Positions 43,580-52,372 of a stretch of 64,000 nt of DNA are shown here, in pieces. Source of the DNA: Actinomycetota bacterium (GTDB lineage: Bacteria; Actinomycetota; Coriobacteriia; Anaerosomatales; Anaerosomataceae); the NCBI GenBank assembly GCA_009773565.1, contig WSXY01000004.1:1-64000 (forward strand), in the 5' to 3' direction. How positions within the stretch are numbered: the stretch's first letter is position 1; every line of letters starts with the position of its first letter. The position numbers were made by a program, and so were the translations under genes. Under the pieces are notes generated by a model, which worked only from the letters and a program-made list of their open reading frames with translations, did not search any database and was not told the origin of the DNA.

Positions 43580-44379
43580 CCGCGCGTCCACTCCTCGAAG
43601 GGCATGCCGGCCGGAACGTACAGGCGCCACCGCGACACGAATCGCTGCGGGTCGGATCCCGGAAGCAACCGGTAGGTTCCGCGGCCGAGCGACTCGCGCA
43701 TGCCTTCAAGCGCGGGCCGCTCGACGCGCCACCGATCGGCGAAGAGATCGAGCGCCCACCCGGCGCGGGCCGCAAGTGTTGGCGAATCCAGAAAGCCCGC
43801 GTATCGCGCAACATGCGCGGCCGACATCGAAGTGAAGCCACCAAGGCTTCGCAGTAGCTCTTCCAATCCGCCGGCGAGCGGCAGATCACGGAGGCAGTCC
43901 ACGAGCGTCCGCTCCCTGGTGCTCACCGGAACAACCGCCTCCCCTGCCCTCAGCCGCGTCACGAACTCATCAAGTGTCGCGCTCGGGTCTGACACGGACG
44001 GCGGCGCCACCCTGTGAAAGCGATAGCCGCGGACCTCGAAGTCTTCGACCTTATGAGCCGAGGCGAAGTAGACGGTCCTGAGCGGGGTGTGTGCGACTCC
44101 GTGGGCTTCCAGCGCGGTGTGATGTGTGAGCACCGCATCGTCCGCGGCCTTGGCTCCCGCGAGATACACGTTTGGAACCCGGTCGCGGTACACGCCGAGG
44201 TTCGAGGCGTAGAGCCCCCGGCGAAGCCGGTAGGCCTGGCCACGCGCGACGGCGTTCTGGAGATTCGTGTAACGCGTGCGCTCGGAGACTGTCAGGTCGA
44301 CTTCAGCCGCGAATTCCGCAAGCGTGAAGACCTCATGGGATTCGAGATAGCGTAGCGTTGCCGAGGGCTTGGTGTTCAT
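43576..44379 (-). CDS. abiEi: AbiEi-family antitoxin / transcriptional repressor
   Basis: 267 residues: an N-terminal winged helix (SHEVFTLAEFAAEVDLTV), the middle RQAYRLRRGLYA-like segment, and the C-terminal domain with ERTLVDCLRDL. In characterised AbiEi proteins the N-terminal domain represses the operon and the C-terminal domain neutralises AbiEii. GGAG lies seven bases before ATG 44379, followed upstream by a palindrome. Confidence 0.92.
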   Translation of the reverse strand: MNTKPSATLRYLESHEVFTLAEFAAEVDLTVSERTRYTNLQNAVARGQAYRLRRGLYASNLGVYRDRVPNVYLAGAKAADDAVLTHHTALEAHGVAHTPLRTVYFASAHKVEDFEVRGYRFHRVAPPSVSDPSATLDEFVTRLRAGEAVVPVSTRERTLVDCLRDLPLAGGLEELLRSLGGFTSMSAAHVARYAGFLDSPTLAARAGWALDLFADRWRVERPALEGMRESLGRGTYRLLPGSDPQRFVSRWRLYVPAGMPFEEWTRG

Positions 44380-44389
44380 AGGTATACTC

Positions 44390-44413
44390 CAATACGTAGT
44401 TTTCTACGTATTG
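44390..44413. promoter_or_regulatory. Perfect 10-bp inverted repeat, AbiEi operator
   Basis: CAATACGTAG and CTACGTATTG are exact reverse complements around TTTT, ten bases upstream of the abiEi ATG. Known AbiEi proteins bind inverted repeats in this position. Confidence 0.82.
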
Positions 44414-44450
44414 TGAGACTACCACAACACCGTCAGTATGGGCTACCCCC

Positions 44451-44634
44451 CTACCGCACCTCATCCAGCGGCGTCCACGCGCGCTTGATGCGGGCTCTTG
44501 ACTGCGGGAATCGCCGGAAGCGCTCGTCCAGGTCGCCGGGACGGACGCAGTCGAGGGCGTCGGCGTCTTTGAGGATGCGGAAGACGGTGCCGAAGCCCTC
44601 AGGGTCGAGCGCCTCGCGGAGCCCGAGGCCGACT
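44451..44634 (-). pseudogene. Remnant of a duplicated HD-hydrolase gene (3' end, internal deletion)
   Basis: About 90% identical to the 3' part of the intact HD gene at 45986-46510, including the stop position. A 90-base segment is missing exactly between two GGGTCGAG copies that are present in the intact gene at 46137-46144 and 46227-46234 (junction here 44602-44609). The N-terminal half is absent. It lies right behind the Fic gene. Confidence 0.9.
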
Positions 44635-45919
44635 ACTCGCCATCCCCGAGTCGCTTCGCGGGAACCGGGCGTACGGGCGACGCCGCCGCCGTGTCAGCCT
44701 CCGGGCTCGCCAGTTGCCGTTCGAGGGCGGCGAACGCCTCGATGACCTCCCCTGCTTCGAACGTGCGGTTGCGTCGGCCCACCGTGACTTGCTTCAAGAT
44801 TCCGGCTTCTTGTAGCCGCGCTACCGCGTCGTTCACCTGGGGCTTGCTCCGCGCGAGCGCATTCATCGCGCTCTTCACGCTCACAATCGGTGTCCCCGGC
44901 AGCATGCGCAGCAACAGGTCGACGGAGGACCCGGAGCGAACCCGACTCAAACGCGCCCGCCAGGATGCCTCGATTTCGCTGCATCTGTTCTCAAACGCGG
45001 TTGCATCCTCAACGGCGCGAACACATGCCGCAGCGAAGATTCCAGCCCACGTATTGAAGCCGGCGTGCGCCTGATCGGAATCGACGGCGCCGTCGAACCG
45101 GAATGATGTCAGTCCATGAATGTAATCCTGCGCTCGTGTCGCAAGAATCAGTGAGACAGGTGGCTGAACATGTACCGACAAACGCCGCCGCCGCAGAATC
45201 AAGTGAACCAATGCCCGCCCGGTCCTACCGTTGCCGTCTGCGAAGGGATGAATCGTCTCAAACTGCGCATGCGCGATTGCAGCCTGAGCGACTGCCGGCA
45301 GCATGTCCGAGTTGCAGAACTCACTGAGATCATCGAGCAGCGCCGGCACCAACTCAGGCGGAGGCGGAACATATGCCGCCGCACACGGGTTGTACTCGTT
45401 GCCACCGATCCAATTCTGTACCTCTCGCACCTGTCCCGCGTACTCATGCAGGCGGGTGTCCTTGAGTAGGCAGTGATGAATCCCGAGCAGGGTATCCGTC
45501 GTGATCCGATCGTCGCCCTCTGCTATCTCAAGCGCCATGCGCATCGCATCGATGTTGCCGAGCACTTCTTCTGCGGTGACGTCTCCCGGTAGCTCGCCGA
45601 TCTGCCGGGCGGCCTCGGCTCGCATGAGCCGTCGTGGACCGATCTCGAGTCCCTCGATACGCGATGAAGCCACGCTCTCCGCGCGCAGGAGGATTCGCGC
45701 GAGCGCTTCGGTATCGGTGAGTGCTACAACCCGTGTATCGAGACGGGCGATTGCCGACTCCGCATCTGCCACATCCGCCGCGACCTCACCGTCCAGGCGG
45801 AACGCGCGATCGGAGATACGGTCAGGGAGGTAGACATCGTACTCACACGACCGTCGCTCTGCTCGTGGCATGCCCGAGGTAGCTTCGCTGATCCAGCGCT
45901 TGCGGATGTAGCTTCCCAT
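44633..45919 (-). CDS. Fic-domain AMPylating protein with inhibitory motif and winged helix
   Basis: 428 residues. N-terminal region with the inhibitory motif SSRIEG (S/T-x3-E-G/N, about residues 86-91), then the Fic core with HPFADGNGRTGR, the active loop, and a C-terminal winged helix (VNDAVARLQEAGILKQ). The protein would transfer AMP from ATP to target proteins and is self-inhibited. A GGGGGTGAG ribosome site lies five bases before ATG 45919 and a palindrome follows. Confidence 0.93.
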   Translation of the reverse strand: MGSYIRKRWISEATSGMPRAERRSCEYDVYLPDRISDRAFRLDGEVAADVADAESAIARLDTRVVALTDTEALARILLRAESVASSRIEGLEIGPRRLMRAEAARQIGELPGDVTAEEVLGNIDAMRMALEIAEGDDRITTDTLLGIHHCLLKDTRLHEYAGQVREVQNWIGGNEYNPCAAAYVPPPPELVPALLDDLSEFCNSDMLPAVAQAAIAHAQFETIHPFADGNGRTGRALVHLILRRRRLSVHVQPPVSLILATRAQDYIHGLTSFRFDGAVDSDQAHAGFNTWAGIFAAACVRAVEDATAFENRCSEIEASWRARLSRVRSGSSVDLLLRMLPGTPIVSVKSAMNALARSKPQVNDAVARLQEAGILKQVTVGRRNRTFEAGEVIEAFAALERQLASPEADTAAASPVRPVPAKRLGDGE

Positions 45920-45940
45920 TACTACTCACCCCCTGTAGTA

Positions 45941-45959
45941 AGGTTTATACGCTAAACCT
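45941..45959. promoter_or_regulatory. Operator palindrome upstream of fic
   Basis: AGGTTTA-TACGC-TAAACCT, with imperfect continuation to GT/AC on both sides, centred 31 bases upstream of the Fic start. Its winged-helix C-terminus makes autoregulation plausible. Confidence 0.65.
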
Positions 45960-45985
45960 AACTATGGCGTCAAGATAGTACGGCT

Positions 45986-46510
45986 TTACCGCACCTCGTC
46001 GAGCAGTACCCACGCGCGCTTGATGCGGGCTCTTGACTGCGGGAATCGCAGGAAGCGCTCTTGCAGGTCGCCGAGGCGGACGCGGTCGAGAGCGTCGGCG
46101 TCTTTGAGGATGCGGAAGGCGGTGCCGAAGCCCTCGGGGTCGAGCTGGTGGGGCAGCGCGAGTTCGGCGTGGTGCTCCGAGCCGCAATGGTGCGTGACCG
46201 CGAAGATCGCGGCCTCGGCGATGATGGGGTCGAGCGCCTCGTGGAGCCCGAGGCCGAGCACGCGACCGCCGCTCCGCGCGCCGTGGTAGTAGTCGGCGCC
46301 GTCGTCGATGCGGCCGATGTCGTGCCAGAGCGCCGCGTGGTGGACCGCCTCGCGCTGCCACGCCGGTAGCCCGACCTCGTCCGCGAGCTCGGTCGCGTGC
46401 ACCCAGACGCGCAACGCGTGCCCGCGCCCGTGGATGCCGCCCGCGTGGTCGATGCCATCGAGGCGGAGGAACCAGGATGCGGGGATGGTGGGGAGGTTCA
46501 TGGGCGTCAT
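45986..46510 (-). CDS. HD-domain metal-dependent hydrolase
   Basis: 174 residues with GIHGRGHALRVWVHA, HHAALWHDIGRIDDG (HD doublet) and VTHHCGSEHH, i.e. H...HD...D of the HD phosphohydrolase fold. Small members act on nucleotides. Its 3' half exists in two further decayed copies at 44451-44634 and 47397-47473. Four residues upstream, alternative ATG 46501 is possible. Confidence 0.85.
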   Translation of the reverse strand: MTPMNLPTIPASWFLRLDGIDHAGGIHGRGHALRVWVHATELADEVGLPAWQREAVHHAALWHDIGRIDDGADYYHGARSGGRVLGLGLHEALDPIIAEAAIFAVTHHCGSEHHAELALPHQLDPEGFGTAFRILKDADALDRVRLGDLQERFLRFPQSRARIKRAWVLLDEVR

Positions 46511-46528
46511 CTCGAGTCTAAGCAGACG

Positions 46529-47284
46529 TCAATTCGACACGGAGCCCGAGCCGTTGCACACCAGGCACTCCTGCACGCCACTTTGAACACATAGGGAACA
46601 GACCGAAGCACCGGTCCCGCCACAGGAGTAGCAATCGTACCCTCCACCTGTGCAACCGATGCAGTCGATAGCACCAGATCCGCCGCACATCGTACACGTT
46701 ATTCCGGATGTCGATTGTCCACCACCGGGGCACTGCCAACACTCGTCCCGTCCACTTCCGCCGCACATCGTGCACCGGATGAAGCCTGTGCTCCTGCAGG
46801 AGATGCACGCAGTGCGGCCGCGGCCGCGACAAGCGACACATGAGGTCGAGCCTTGACCGTCACACGAGGCACACGAGCGTGACTCAGGGTTCTCTTGCGC
46901 ATTTATCGACGGGGACTTGCTCTCGTAGTCGTACTCCACGTTAGTCATGATGAACGCATTCAGACCGTTTCCCGCAGATGCCAGCTCCTTCATTCTCTCA
47001 ATGTCAGTTGCGCCCGCGCTCGCATATGTGTACGTGTAGACCGACCCGTCGTCGAAGCGGATATTGATGTAGTCCTCCCCGATCTCGTACTCCGCCACAC
47101 CAGAATCCTTGTCATAATCCGTGTATGTCTGCCAGCCGCCGAGGACTTCGATCGGCGCTTCTGCCGCGGTTGGGCTTGCTGCCACAGTCGCCCGCGGAGT
47201 GGCACACCCCGCCAGTCCAGGTGCGATCAGAATCGCAACCAGGGCGGCAAGTGCCCGATGTCCGTGTCGTCCATTGACCATCAT
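46529..47284 (-). CDS. Lipoprotein with KTSC-like domain and ten CXXC zinc-ribbon units (DnaJ-like)
   Basis: A lipobox (LAGC at about 24-27) follows a signal peptide. Residues about 45-115 (YEIGEDYINIRFDDGSVYTYTY) resemble a KTSC domain. The C-terminal half has ten CXXC pairs, most as CXXCxGxG (CDGQG, CGGSG), the DnaJ zinc-binding repeat, which normally occurs in cytoplasmic chaperones. Exported, it would face oxidising surroundings. Function unknown; perhaps protein folding or metal binding at the membrane. Confidence 0.8.
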   Translation of the reverse strand: MMVNGRHGHRALAALVAILIAPGLAGCATPRATVAASPTAAEAPIEVLGGWQTYTDYDKDSGVAEYEIGEDYINIRFDDGSVYTYTYASAGATDIERMKELASAGNGLNAFIMTNVEYDYESKSPSINAQENPESRSCASCDGQGSTSCVACRGRGRTACISCRSTGFIRCTMCGGSGRDECWQCPGGGQSTSGITCTMCGGSGAIDCIGCTGGGYDCYSCGGTGASVCSLCVQSGVQECLVCNGSGSVSN

Positions 47285-47396
47285 GCGGTGTTCCCCTCTT
47301 GTGTATCGACTCAGCGACTCATAGGCGCAGTGGGGACGATAGGAGGCTCAAAGCCATCCATCCTCCACGAACGACGTTCCTCGAAAACCCTCTGGA

Positions 47397-47473
47397 CCGA
47401 GCTGCTGAAGCAGGGCGAGCTCGGTGTGGTGCTCCGCTCCGCGAGGATCGCAGCCTAGGCGACGAGCGCTACA
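47397..47473 (-). pseudogene. Second remnant of the HD-hydrolase gene
   Basis: Resembles bases 46141-46234 of the intact HD gene: GAGCT..GAAGCAGGGCGAG-like, GTGGTGCTCCG and ATCGCAGCCTAGGCGA match CTGGTGGGGCAGCGCGAG, GTGGTGCTCCG and ATCGCGGCCTCGGCGA, with small deletions. The remnant ends inside the stop region of the next gene. Confidence 0.7.
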
Positions 47474-48623
47474 CTCGGGCAGCTGCGAACTCGCTCACAG
47501 ACATTGAGAGTCCGGCCTGCCTAATGATTGCCAGTAGCACGCCTTGACCGAAATCGCCGGGATGACGCGAGACAGGGAAGGTGGCACCGCTTGGCGCCTG
47601 CCACTTCATATGGCTACCCTTTCCCCGACCAACCTCCACACAGCCAGCAAGCGCCTTCAGGCGCGCGGCTACCTCTCTATACCGGAGGTAGTGTCCGCGC
47701 TCCTGTATGCGAGCCCCTATCGGTGAGTCGCGGTGTACTACGTAGTTGACTCTGCTATTCACCTGCCCTATCCCCTTGAAGGCGTACGAAGAGAGCGTCC
47801 ACAGCTGTGGATCGTTCCCCGGAACTCCGGGCAGCGAAACATGGTGGTTGACCTCCGCGAATTCATTACGTCCCCGTATGAACCGCTGCTTTGGCCAGTA
47901 GTTGAGGCCGGCGCGGTAGTCCTCGGGCAGCTGCAAAATGTAGGCTTCGACCGCTCCTACTGCTGCGACGCGCTTCTGTTTATCGCCCCACTCCGCCACG
48001 CGTCCGAGTCCGTACGCGGTTGCGAGCGCCTCTTCTAAGCAGTCGCCAGTGCCCACGGTGCGTCTGAAGTACTCGTCGAATCCAGTCTTGTAGATCGGCG
48101 TCCGATGAGTGACCTCCAGTCGCGTCGAGAAAGACTCGACGTGGTGGTGGAAAGACTCGTGACCGTAGATGAAGATCCTGGCCACCGTTACTGATTCCGC
48201 TAGCGAGAGAACTCCGCCAGCTTGATGCTCTACAAACTGGCCGAGCTGCTGCACGCCCTCAAGTACTAGGTAGACGCCCCACCAGTCCGGATAGTAGTAA
48301 TGGAAGGGCAAGTAGAACCCTAGAGCATCAGGTGGCGGGACGGACTGGGACGGGTCGAATGATTCGGGAGCGCCTGGGAATGCTGGAGCTCCGAAGTCCG
48401 GAACTGCAACGGGAGTGAACACTGGTGAGGTCCAGGCTTCGGTTTGGGCACAATCTGACCGTTCTGTGTTGAATACAAGTGCGGGATCCGAAGCAGCTAC
48501 TGTGGATTCAGGCAGGTCTACCCCGACGAAGATCCAGTCCTCCTCCCAGCTGCTTGGGACCGGCCGATCTTGGAACACATCGGGCAGACAATCTCGAAGA
48601 ACGGGCAAATCGCCAACAGCCAT
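47469..48623 (-). CDS. HExxH metallopeptidase-like protein fused to a HicA-like C-terminal domain
   Basis: About 384 residues. The middle contains IFIYGHESFHHHVESF, with a zincin-type HExxH, and EALATAYG further on, which may supply the third ligand. The C-terminal 70 residues (VAARLKALAGCVEVGRGKGSHMKW...FPVSRHPGDFGQGVLLAIIRQAGLS) match the HicA mRNA-interferase fold, with GSH, RHPG and the GVL..I..QAG helix. ATG 48623 has GGGGGGAG six bases upstream. No HicB-like gene is adjacent. Unusual fusion; both domain calls are from motif reading. Confidence 0.75.
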   Translation of the reverse strand: MAVGDLPVLRDCLPDVFQDRPVPSSWEEDWIFVGVDLPESTVAASDPALVFNTERSDCAQTEAWTSPVFTPVAVPDFGAPAFPGAPESFDPSQSVPPPDALGFYLPFHYYYPDWWGVYLVLEGVQQLGQFVEHQAGGVLSLAESVTVARIFIYGHESFHHHVESFSTRLEVTHRTPIYKTGFDEYFRRTVGTGDCLEEALATAYGLGRVAEWGDKQKRVAAVGAVEAYILQLPEDYRAGLNYWPKQRFIRGRNEFAEVNHHVSLPGVPGNDPQLWTLSSYAFKGIGQVNSRVNYVVHRDSPIGARIQERGHYLRYREVAARLKALAGCVEVGRGKGSHMKWQAPSGATFPVSRHPGDFGQGVLLAIIRQAGLSMSVSEFAAARV

Positions 48624-49080
48624 CTTGGACTCCCCCCGTTGTTGGTCACTTGCACTGGTGTCTACTACGACAGCCGCCACATGGGAGCGCGCAAACCTCA
48701 CGCGATCTGCTGACCACTCTAACAGGAGTGGACTGCCCTCGTTGGCGATGATCCTCGAGCGCTGCGGACGGAGGGCGCCTGCCCATTAGCGAGGTACGAC
48801 GGCGCACGCTGACACTTCCTGAGCCGGCCGCCGTATGCCGTCGCGAATATGCGGGTTCTCTTCCCTTGAAGGACTACTCGTACGACCTTTGAACACCGTC
48901 CGGATATCCAAGAACATCGATACTAATCGATGTTCTGCGCCGAGCCTTGGGGGCTGCCCCAGGTCCGGGATTCGCCCCTGACGGCAAGGACGCTACTAGG
49001 GTGCTTAACATTTCGGTGATCGAAGTGCCGGGGCAATCGACCATGAGACTATCGAAACCCCAGGACTGCAGGCTGACACG
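48624..49080. other. Gene-free stretch with hairpins
   Basis: No convincing coding sequence. It holds the upstream region of the HicA-fusion gene, a perfect 11-bp palindrome at 48911-48936 and a CTTGGGG/CCCCAGG hairpin near 48944-48962. Two neighbours, both on the minus strand, flank it. Confidence 0.6.
48911..48936. promoter_or_regulatory. Perfect 11-bp inverted repeat, possible operator
   Basis: AGAACATCGAT and ATCGATGTTCT are exact reverse complements around ACTA. It is 288 bases upstream of the HicA-fusion gene and 145 bases past the end of the DUF5677-like gene. It contains GAACAT...ATGTTC but not the spacing of an actinobacterial LexA box. Confidence 0.6.
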
Positions 49081-49824
49081 TCACACTATCAGACCTGCAA
49101 AGCGCTCGAATGTCCGGTTCACTCGCGCAGACACACCCTCAAATACGCCGAGCTCTTCGGCAAGCTGCACGATTCGGCAAGCGAAGAGCACCGAATCCCT
49201 ACACGCGTCCATCACGGACTGGCTGCTAGAATCGCCAATCCAAGTCACGCCGGTGCTTGATGAGCCTGTCACGTAGGCGAACGCGTTGGATGGACTGCCG
49301 TGTGCCGCGTCGCATAGGGGTTTGTACATCACCTCGAAATCTCTCTTGATACCCTGACGTTCGTGCGCCAGGGCACCAGCCATCTTGGTTGGCGGCTTGC
49401 CGCTCCACCAGTGATCCGTAGCTGCTGACGCCTTTGCAAACCAGTCCGGAGGGTCAACTGTCAGCTCCCTGTCTAGGACTCCTATGCTAATCGCATCCTC
49501 CAGAAGGTACTTCTTCCGAGATTCCTCATACTCTACCCACTGCAGCGAACGACCGCCTGGACTGTCGGCGATGTACGCGAGCGAGACAGCGTCCTCCAAC
49601 AGAGCTCGAGCCATGCAAAGCGCCTCATGTCCGTAGCCTGCGCGGCACGCCACGCCGACCGCTCCCAGCAGCCGTGCACACCTGAGCGTGAAGACAAGGC
49701 CAACAGCTCTCTCGCCTGTGTGGTCGCGACCGACAGCGCGCGTGCAGCCAGACAGAACCTGCCTGCCGACAAGCAGCGTCAGCCGAACCGCTTCTCGCTC
49801 ATTGGCGCTCAGAGGCCAGTGCAT
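49081..49824 (-). CDS. DUF5677-like protein
   Basis: About 247 residues, mostly helical: GYGHEALCMARALLEDAVSLAYIAD and YKPLCDAAHGSPSNAF fit the DUF5677-type helical family often found in defence regions. ATG 49824 is preferred; the longer frame would overlap the helicase gene. It follows the three-gene methyltransferase/helicase set with a 28-base gap, so it may belong to the same unit. Confidence 0.65.
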   Translation of the reverse strand: MHWPLSANEREAVRLTLLVGRQVLSGCTRAVGRDHTGERAVGLVFTLRCARLLGAVGVACRAGYGHEALCMARALLEDAVSLAYIADSPGGRSLQWVEYEESRKKYLLEDAISIGVLDRELTVDPPDWFAKASAATDHWWSGKPPTKMAGALAHERQGIKRDFEVMYKPLCDAAHGSPSNAFAYVTGSSSTGVTWIGDSSSQSVMDACRDSVLFACRIVQLAEELGVFEGVSARVNRTFERFAGLIV

Positions 49825-49852
49825 CGCAGGCGGGAACCGATGGGACTGCACT

Positions 49853-52372
49853 CTAGTCCTCGGCAGCCAGGTACTCGAAAGTGGACTTGTAATCGGCAGA
49901 GCTGAGCACGGTGTCATAGAGTCCGATATCCTCGCCCTCATGCTTATTGATTCCTGTGTAACTCAGGCTCGCATCCTCATAGCGCTTGAACTTGTACACC
50001 GCGTCGTTCATAAGTGCGCTGTTAAACACTCCAATGCTCACGAGCAGCTCGAAGTCGCTGACCGTCAGGCCCGTCACCTTCTTGAACAGCGCTGGCTCAA
50101 GCTGAGTAATAACATCCTTAAGACACCGCTCCCGATAGTCAGTCAGGTACATGAAGATCGGGACTCGGGTCGCGAACTTAATCAGCTTCTCCTGAATCTG
50201 TTTGCGTAAACCCTTGTATTCCTTCTCATCCTCCGTGAGTTCCTTCTTCTCCTTCGGAGTCAGATCCTCGTCGTTGGCTTCCCTCCGCGTCTTCTTCACC
50301 GCTTCGGACTTGTTGATGATCGTCTCGATGTCTTGATTCAGGCTACGGAAGCCCTCGATGCTCATCAGCGCAGCCAGCGCGTCCTTGTTGCTAAGAAGCC
50401 GCTGTAAGGTTGCGTTATCTACATTGACCAAAAGAGCACTTTCCCATCGCCGCGCAAGAAGTGTGGCAGTGGTGCCGCTCATGGCCATGTCCAGAACGCC
50501 CGCAGCATCGATCTGCTTCATGGAGCTCCCGTCGTATGCAAGCACGGGCAGGAAGCCGATAAACTCAGCCACCTTCTTCTCGGGATTCGACTCGTCGACA
50601 TTCAGACGGCAACTGTAGTCGGCAATCTGCCGCAAAGCCCTGTCAGGCGCGAAGTCGAAGACGTAGCACTCCTCTTTGAGGATTCGCTCTTCGTTCGGGT
50701 TGGTTCCGTCTGGATTGTGAATCGTCCAAGGAGACTGGACACGGAACGCTGCCTGAAAGTAGGTCTCAGGACTGGACAGGTTGCGGAGCATGAAGATGCC
50801 CGTCCAAGGACGGACGGTGACACCCGTGATGAGTTTGAGGCAGGAAAGAGTAATAGACTTGGATTCAAGCGGGTCCTCCATGGCATCAAGAACGGGAGGC
50901 AGGGCGGCGACCCCGATGCCTGCCGCACTACCCGCCGCGACGACCACTTTGTAGTCATGGAAGAAGGTATTCTGCTTCTTCGCCATGAGGTTCCGCATGG
51001 CATGACAAGAGGCAACGCCGGGCAGAAACCAGAAGGTGTGCGACAGCACATTGAGGAGACGAGCGTCCGAGAACGGCATCGGCGGCTTCTGCGCACCCAA
51101 CTTGAGATTGTCAACGCTGGTCGGCATGAACGAGCCTCTGATGAGGTCTAGCCACTTCTGCACTTCATCTTCGTAGGCAAACTTCGCGCTCTCGCCGAGT
51201 CCCGTAGCGGAGAAGAAGACGTTGAGGTCGAATTCGCTGAACTCCCCACGCATCGCGATGTCACGAATCGCATCGGGCAGTTGGTACGTCATCAGCACCA
51301 TACGGGGCAGCGCAGCATAGGGGCTGTCATCACCCTGCCAGTCCCGTTTTGCTCGTTGTTCGTCCGAGTAGGTCCAGTTGAATATCTGCTCTTCTATGAA
51401 CTCGCCCGATGCGATTGCTCTGAACGGTGTTCCAGAGAGATAGAGGTAGTAGTCCGTGGTGATGGGCATGATGTCCTCATCGAAATCCGCAATGCCCTCG
51501 CCCTCGCCGAACTCGACTTCTCGCTTGTCTTCGGCCTCAAAGAGCTCCTTGGCGCTCTCACGCCATGCACCGTAGTGATACTCGTCAAGGATCACGCAAT
51601 CCCAGTTGGTCGAGTGCACCCACTCGTTCTTTGTCTTAATGCCGCCGGTACTCTTGTTTTTGCCGAGATAGTCCTGAAACGAGCCAAAACATACCAAGGG
51701 CCTCTGCTTGTCCGCGTCCTCATACGTGAGTCCGCCAGGTGAGATGAACTGCCAGCCCGCGAAGTCGACATGCGACTTTAGGTCCTCTTCCCATGCGCTT
51801 TGGACGGCAGGCTTGAAGGTCAGAACAAGAACCTTCATCCAGCCCATCTTCTCGGCGAGTTGGTAGGCGGCGAAGGTCTTGCCGAAACGCATCTTCGCGT
51901 TCCAGAGAAAGTGAAGGGGCTTGCCCGCTTTCTCCTTCCTGAATGACTGAAAGTAGGCGGATGTTCTCTCAACCGCGGCTTCCTGCTCAGGGCGCATCAC
52001 GAAATCTAGTGAACGGTTCTCTTCATTCAGTTGCCCCGTCTTGACGGCAACTATCGCCGCCTTTACCTGTTCGAGAGTGCACCGAAAGAACTCGCTGCCA
52101 CCCTGCTTCCTGATTCCGGCCGTGCGCAGGTAGCGATGCACATCGTGGTCGGTGAAGACGGTGCCGTCCTTGCGCATCGCGCTCTCTTCGAGGACGACGC
52201 GATATGGCAACGCACCTGGCTTCTTGGTCGGGTACTGCTGCGCTACACGACTCGCAGCATCGACCGTGGTGTAGCCGACCTTGAGCATGCCTGCGTATTG
52301 AGGATTTGTGTCCTCGAAGGCGTAGATGGTTGGGTTGGATGCCGGTCTCGGAGGAAAGAAGCCATTACTCAT
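49853..52372 (-). CDS. DEAD/DEAH-type helicase-nuclease with GIY-YIG-like N-terminus (restriction-like)
   Basis: 839 residues. N-terminus (YAFEDTNPQYAGMLKVGYTTVDAASRVAQQYP) resembles the T5orf172/MUG113 GIY-YIG domain. The helicase core has NAKMRFGKTFAAYQ as motif I, ILDEYHYG as motif II and YLSGTPFRA as motif III; a QxxFRVQSPW motif VI follows. Two methyltransferase genes lie upstream with 8- and 14-base overlaps. The set looks like a restriction-modification system; whether the N-terminus cuts DNA is unproven. Confidence 0.82.
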   Translation of the reverse strand: MSNGFFPPRPASNPTIYAFEDTNPQYAGMLKVGYTTVDAASRVAQQYPTKKPGALPYRVVLEESAMRKDGTVFTDHDVHRYLRTAGIRKQGGSEFFRCTLEQVKAAIVAVKTGQLNEENRSLDFVMRPEQEAAVERTSAYFQSFRKEKAGKPLHFLWNAKMRFGKTFAAYQLAEKMGWMKVLVLTFKPAVQSAWEEDLKSHVDFAGWQFISPGGLTYEDADKQRPLVCFGSFQDYLGKNKSTGGIKTKNEWVHSTNWDCVILDEYHYGAWRESAKELFEAEDKREVEFGEGEGIADFDEDIMPITTDYYLYLSGTPFRAIASGEFIEEQIFNWTYSDEQRAKRDWQGDDSPYAALPRMVLMTYQLPDAIRDIAMRGEFSEFDLNVFFSATGLGESAKFAYEDEVQKWLDLIRGSFMPTSVDNLKLGAQKPPMPFSDARLLNVLSHTFWFLPGVASCHAMRNLMAKKQNTFFHDYKVVVAAGSAAGIGVAALPPVLDAMEDPLESKSITLSCLKLITGVTVRPWTGIFMLRNLSSPETYFQAAFRVQSPWTIHNPDGTNPNEERILKEECYVFDFAPDRALRQIADYSCRLNVDESNPEKKVAEFIGFLPVLAYDGSSMKQIDAAGVLDMAMSGTTATLLARRWESALLVNVDNATLQRLLSNKDALAALMSIEGFRSLNQDIETIINKSEAVKKTRREANDEDLTPKEKKELTEDEKEYKGLRKQIQEKLIKFATRVPIFMYLTDYRERCLKDVITQLEPALFKKVTGLTVSDFELLVSIGVFNSALMNDAVYKFKRYEDASLSYTGINKHEGEDIGLYDTVLSSADYKSTFEYLAAED

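Noticed and set aside
48911-48936. LexA box
   Set aside because: The palindrome contains GAACAT and ATGTTC, but with a 12-base gap in place of the short spacing of known actinobacterial SOS boxes.
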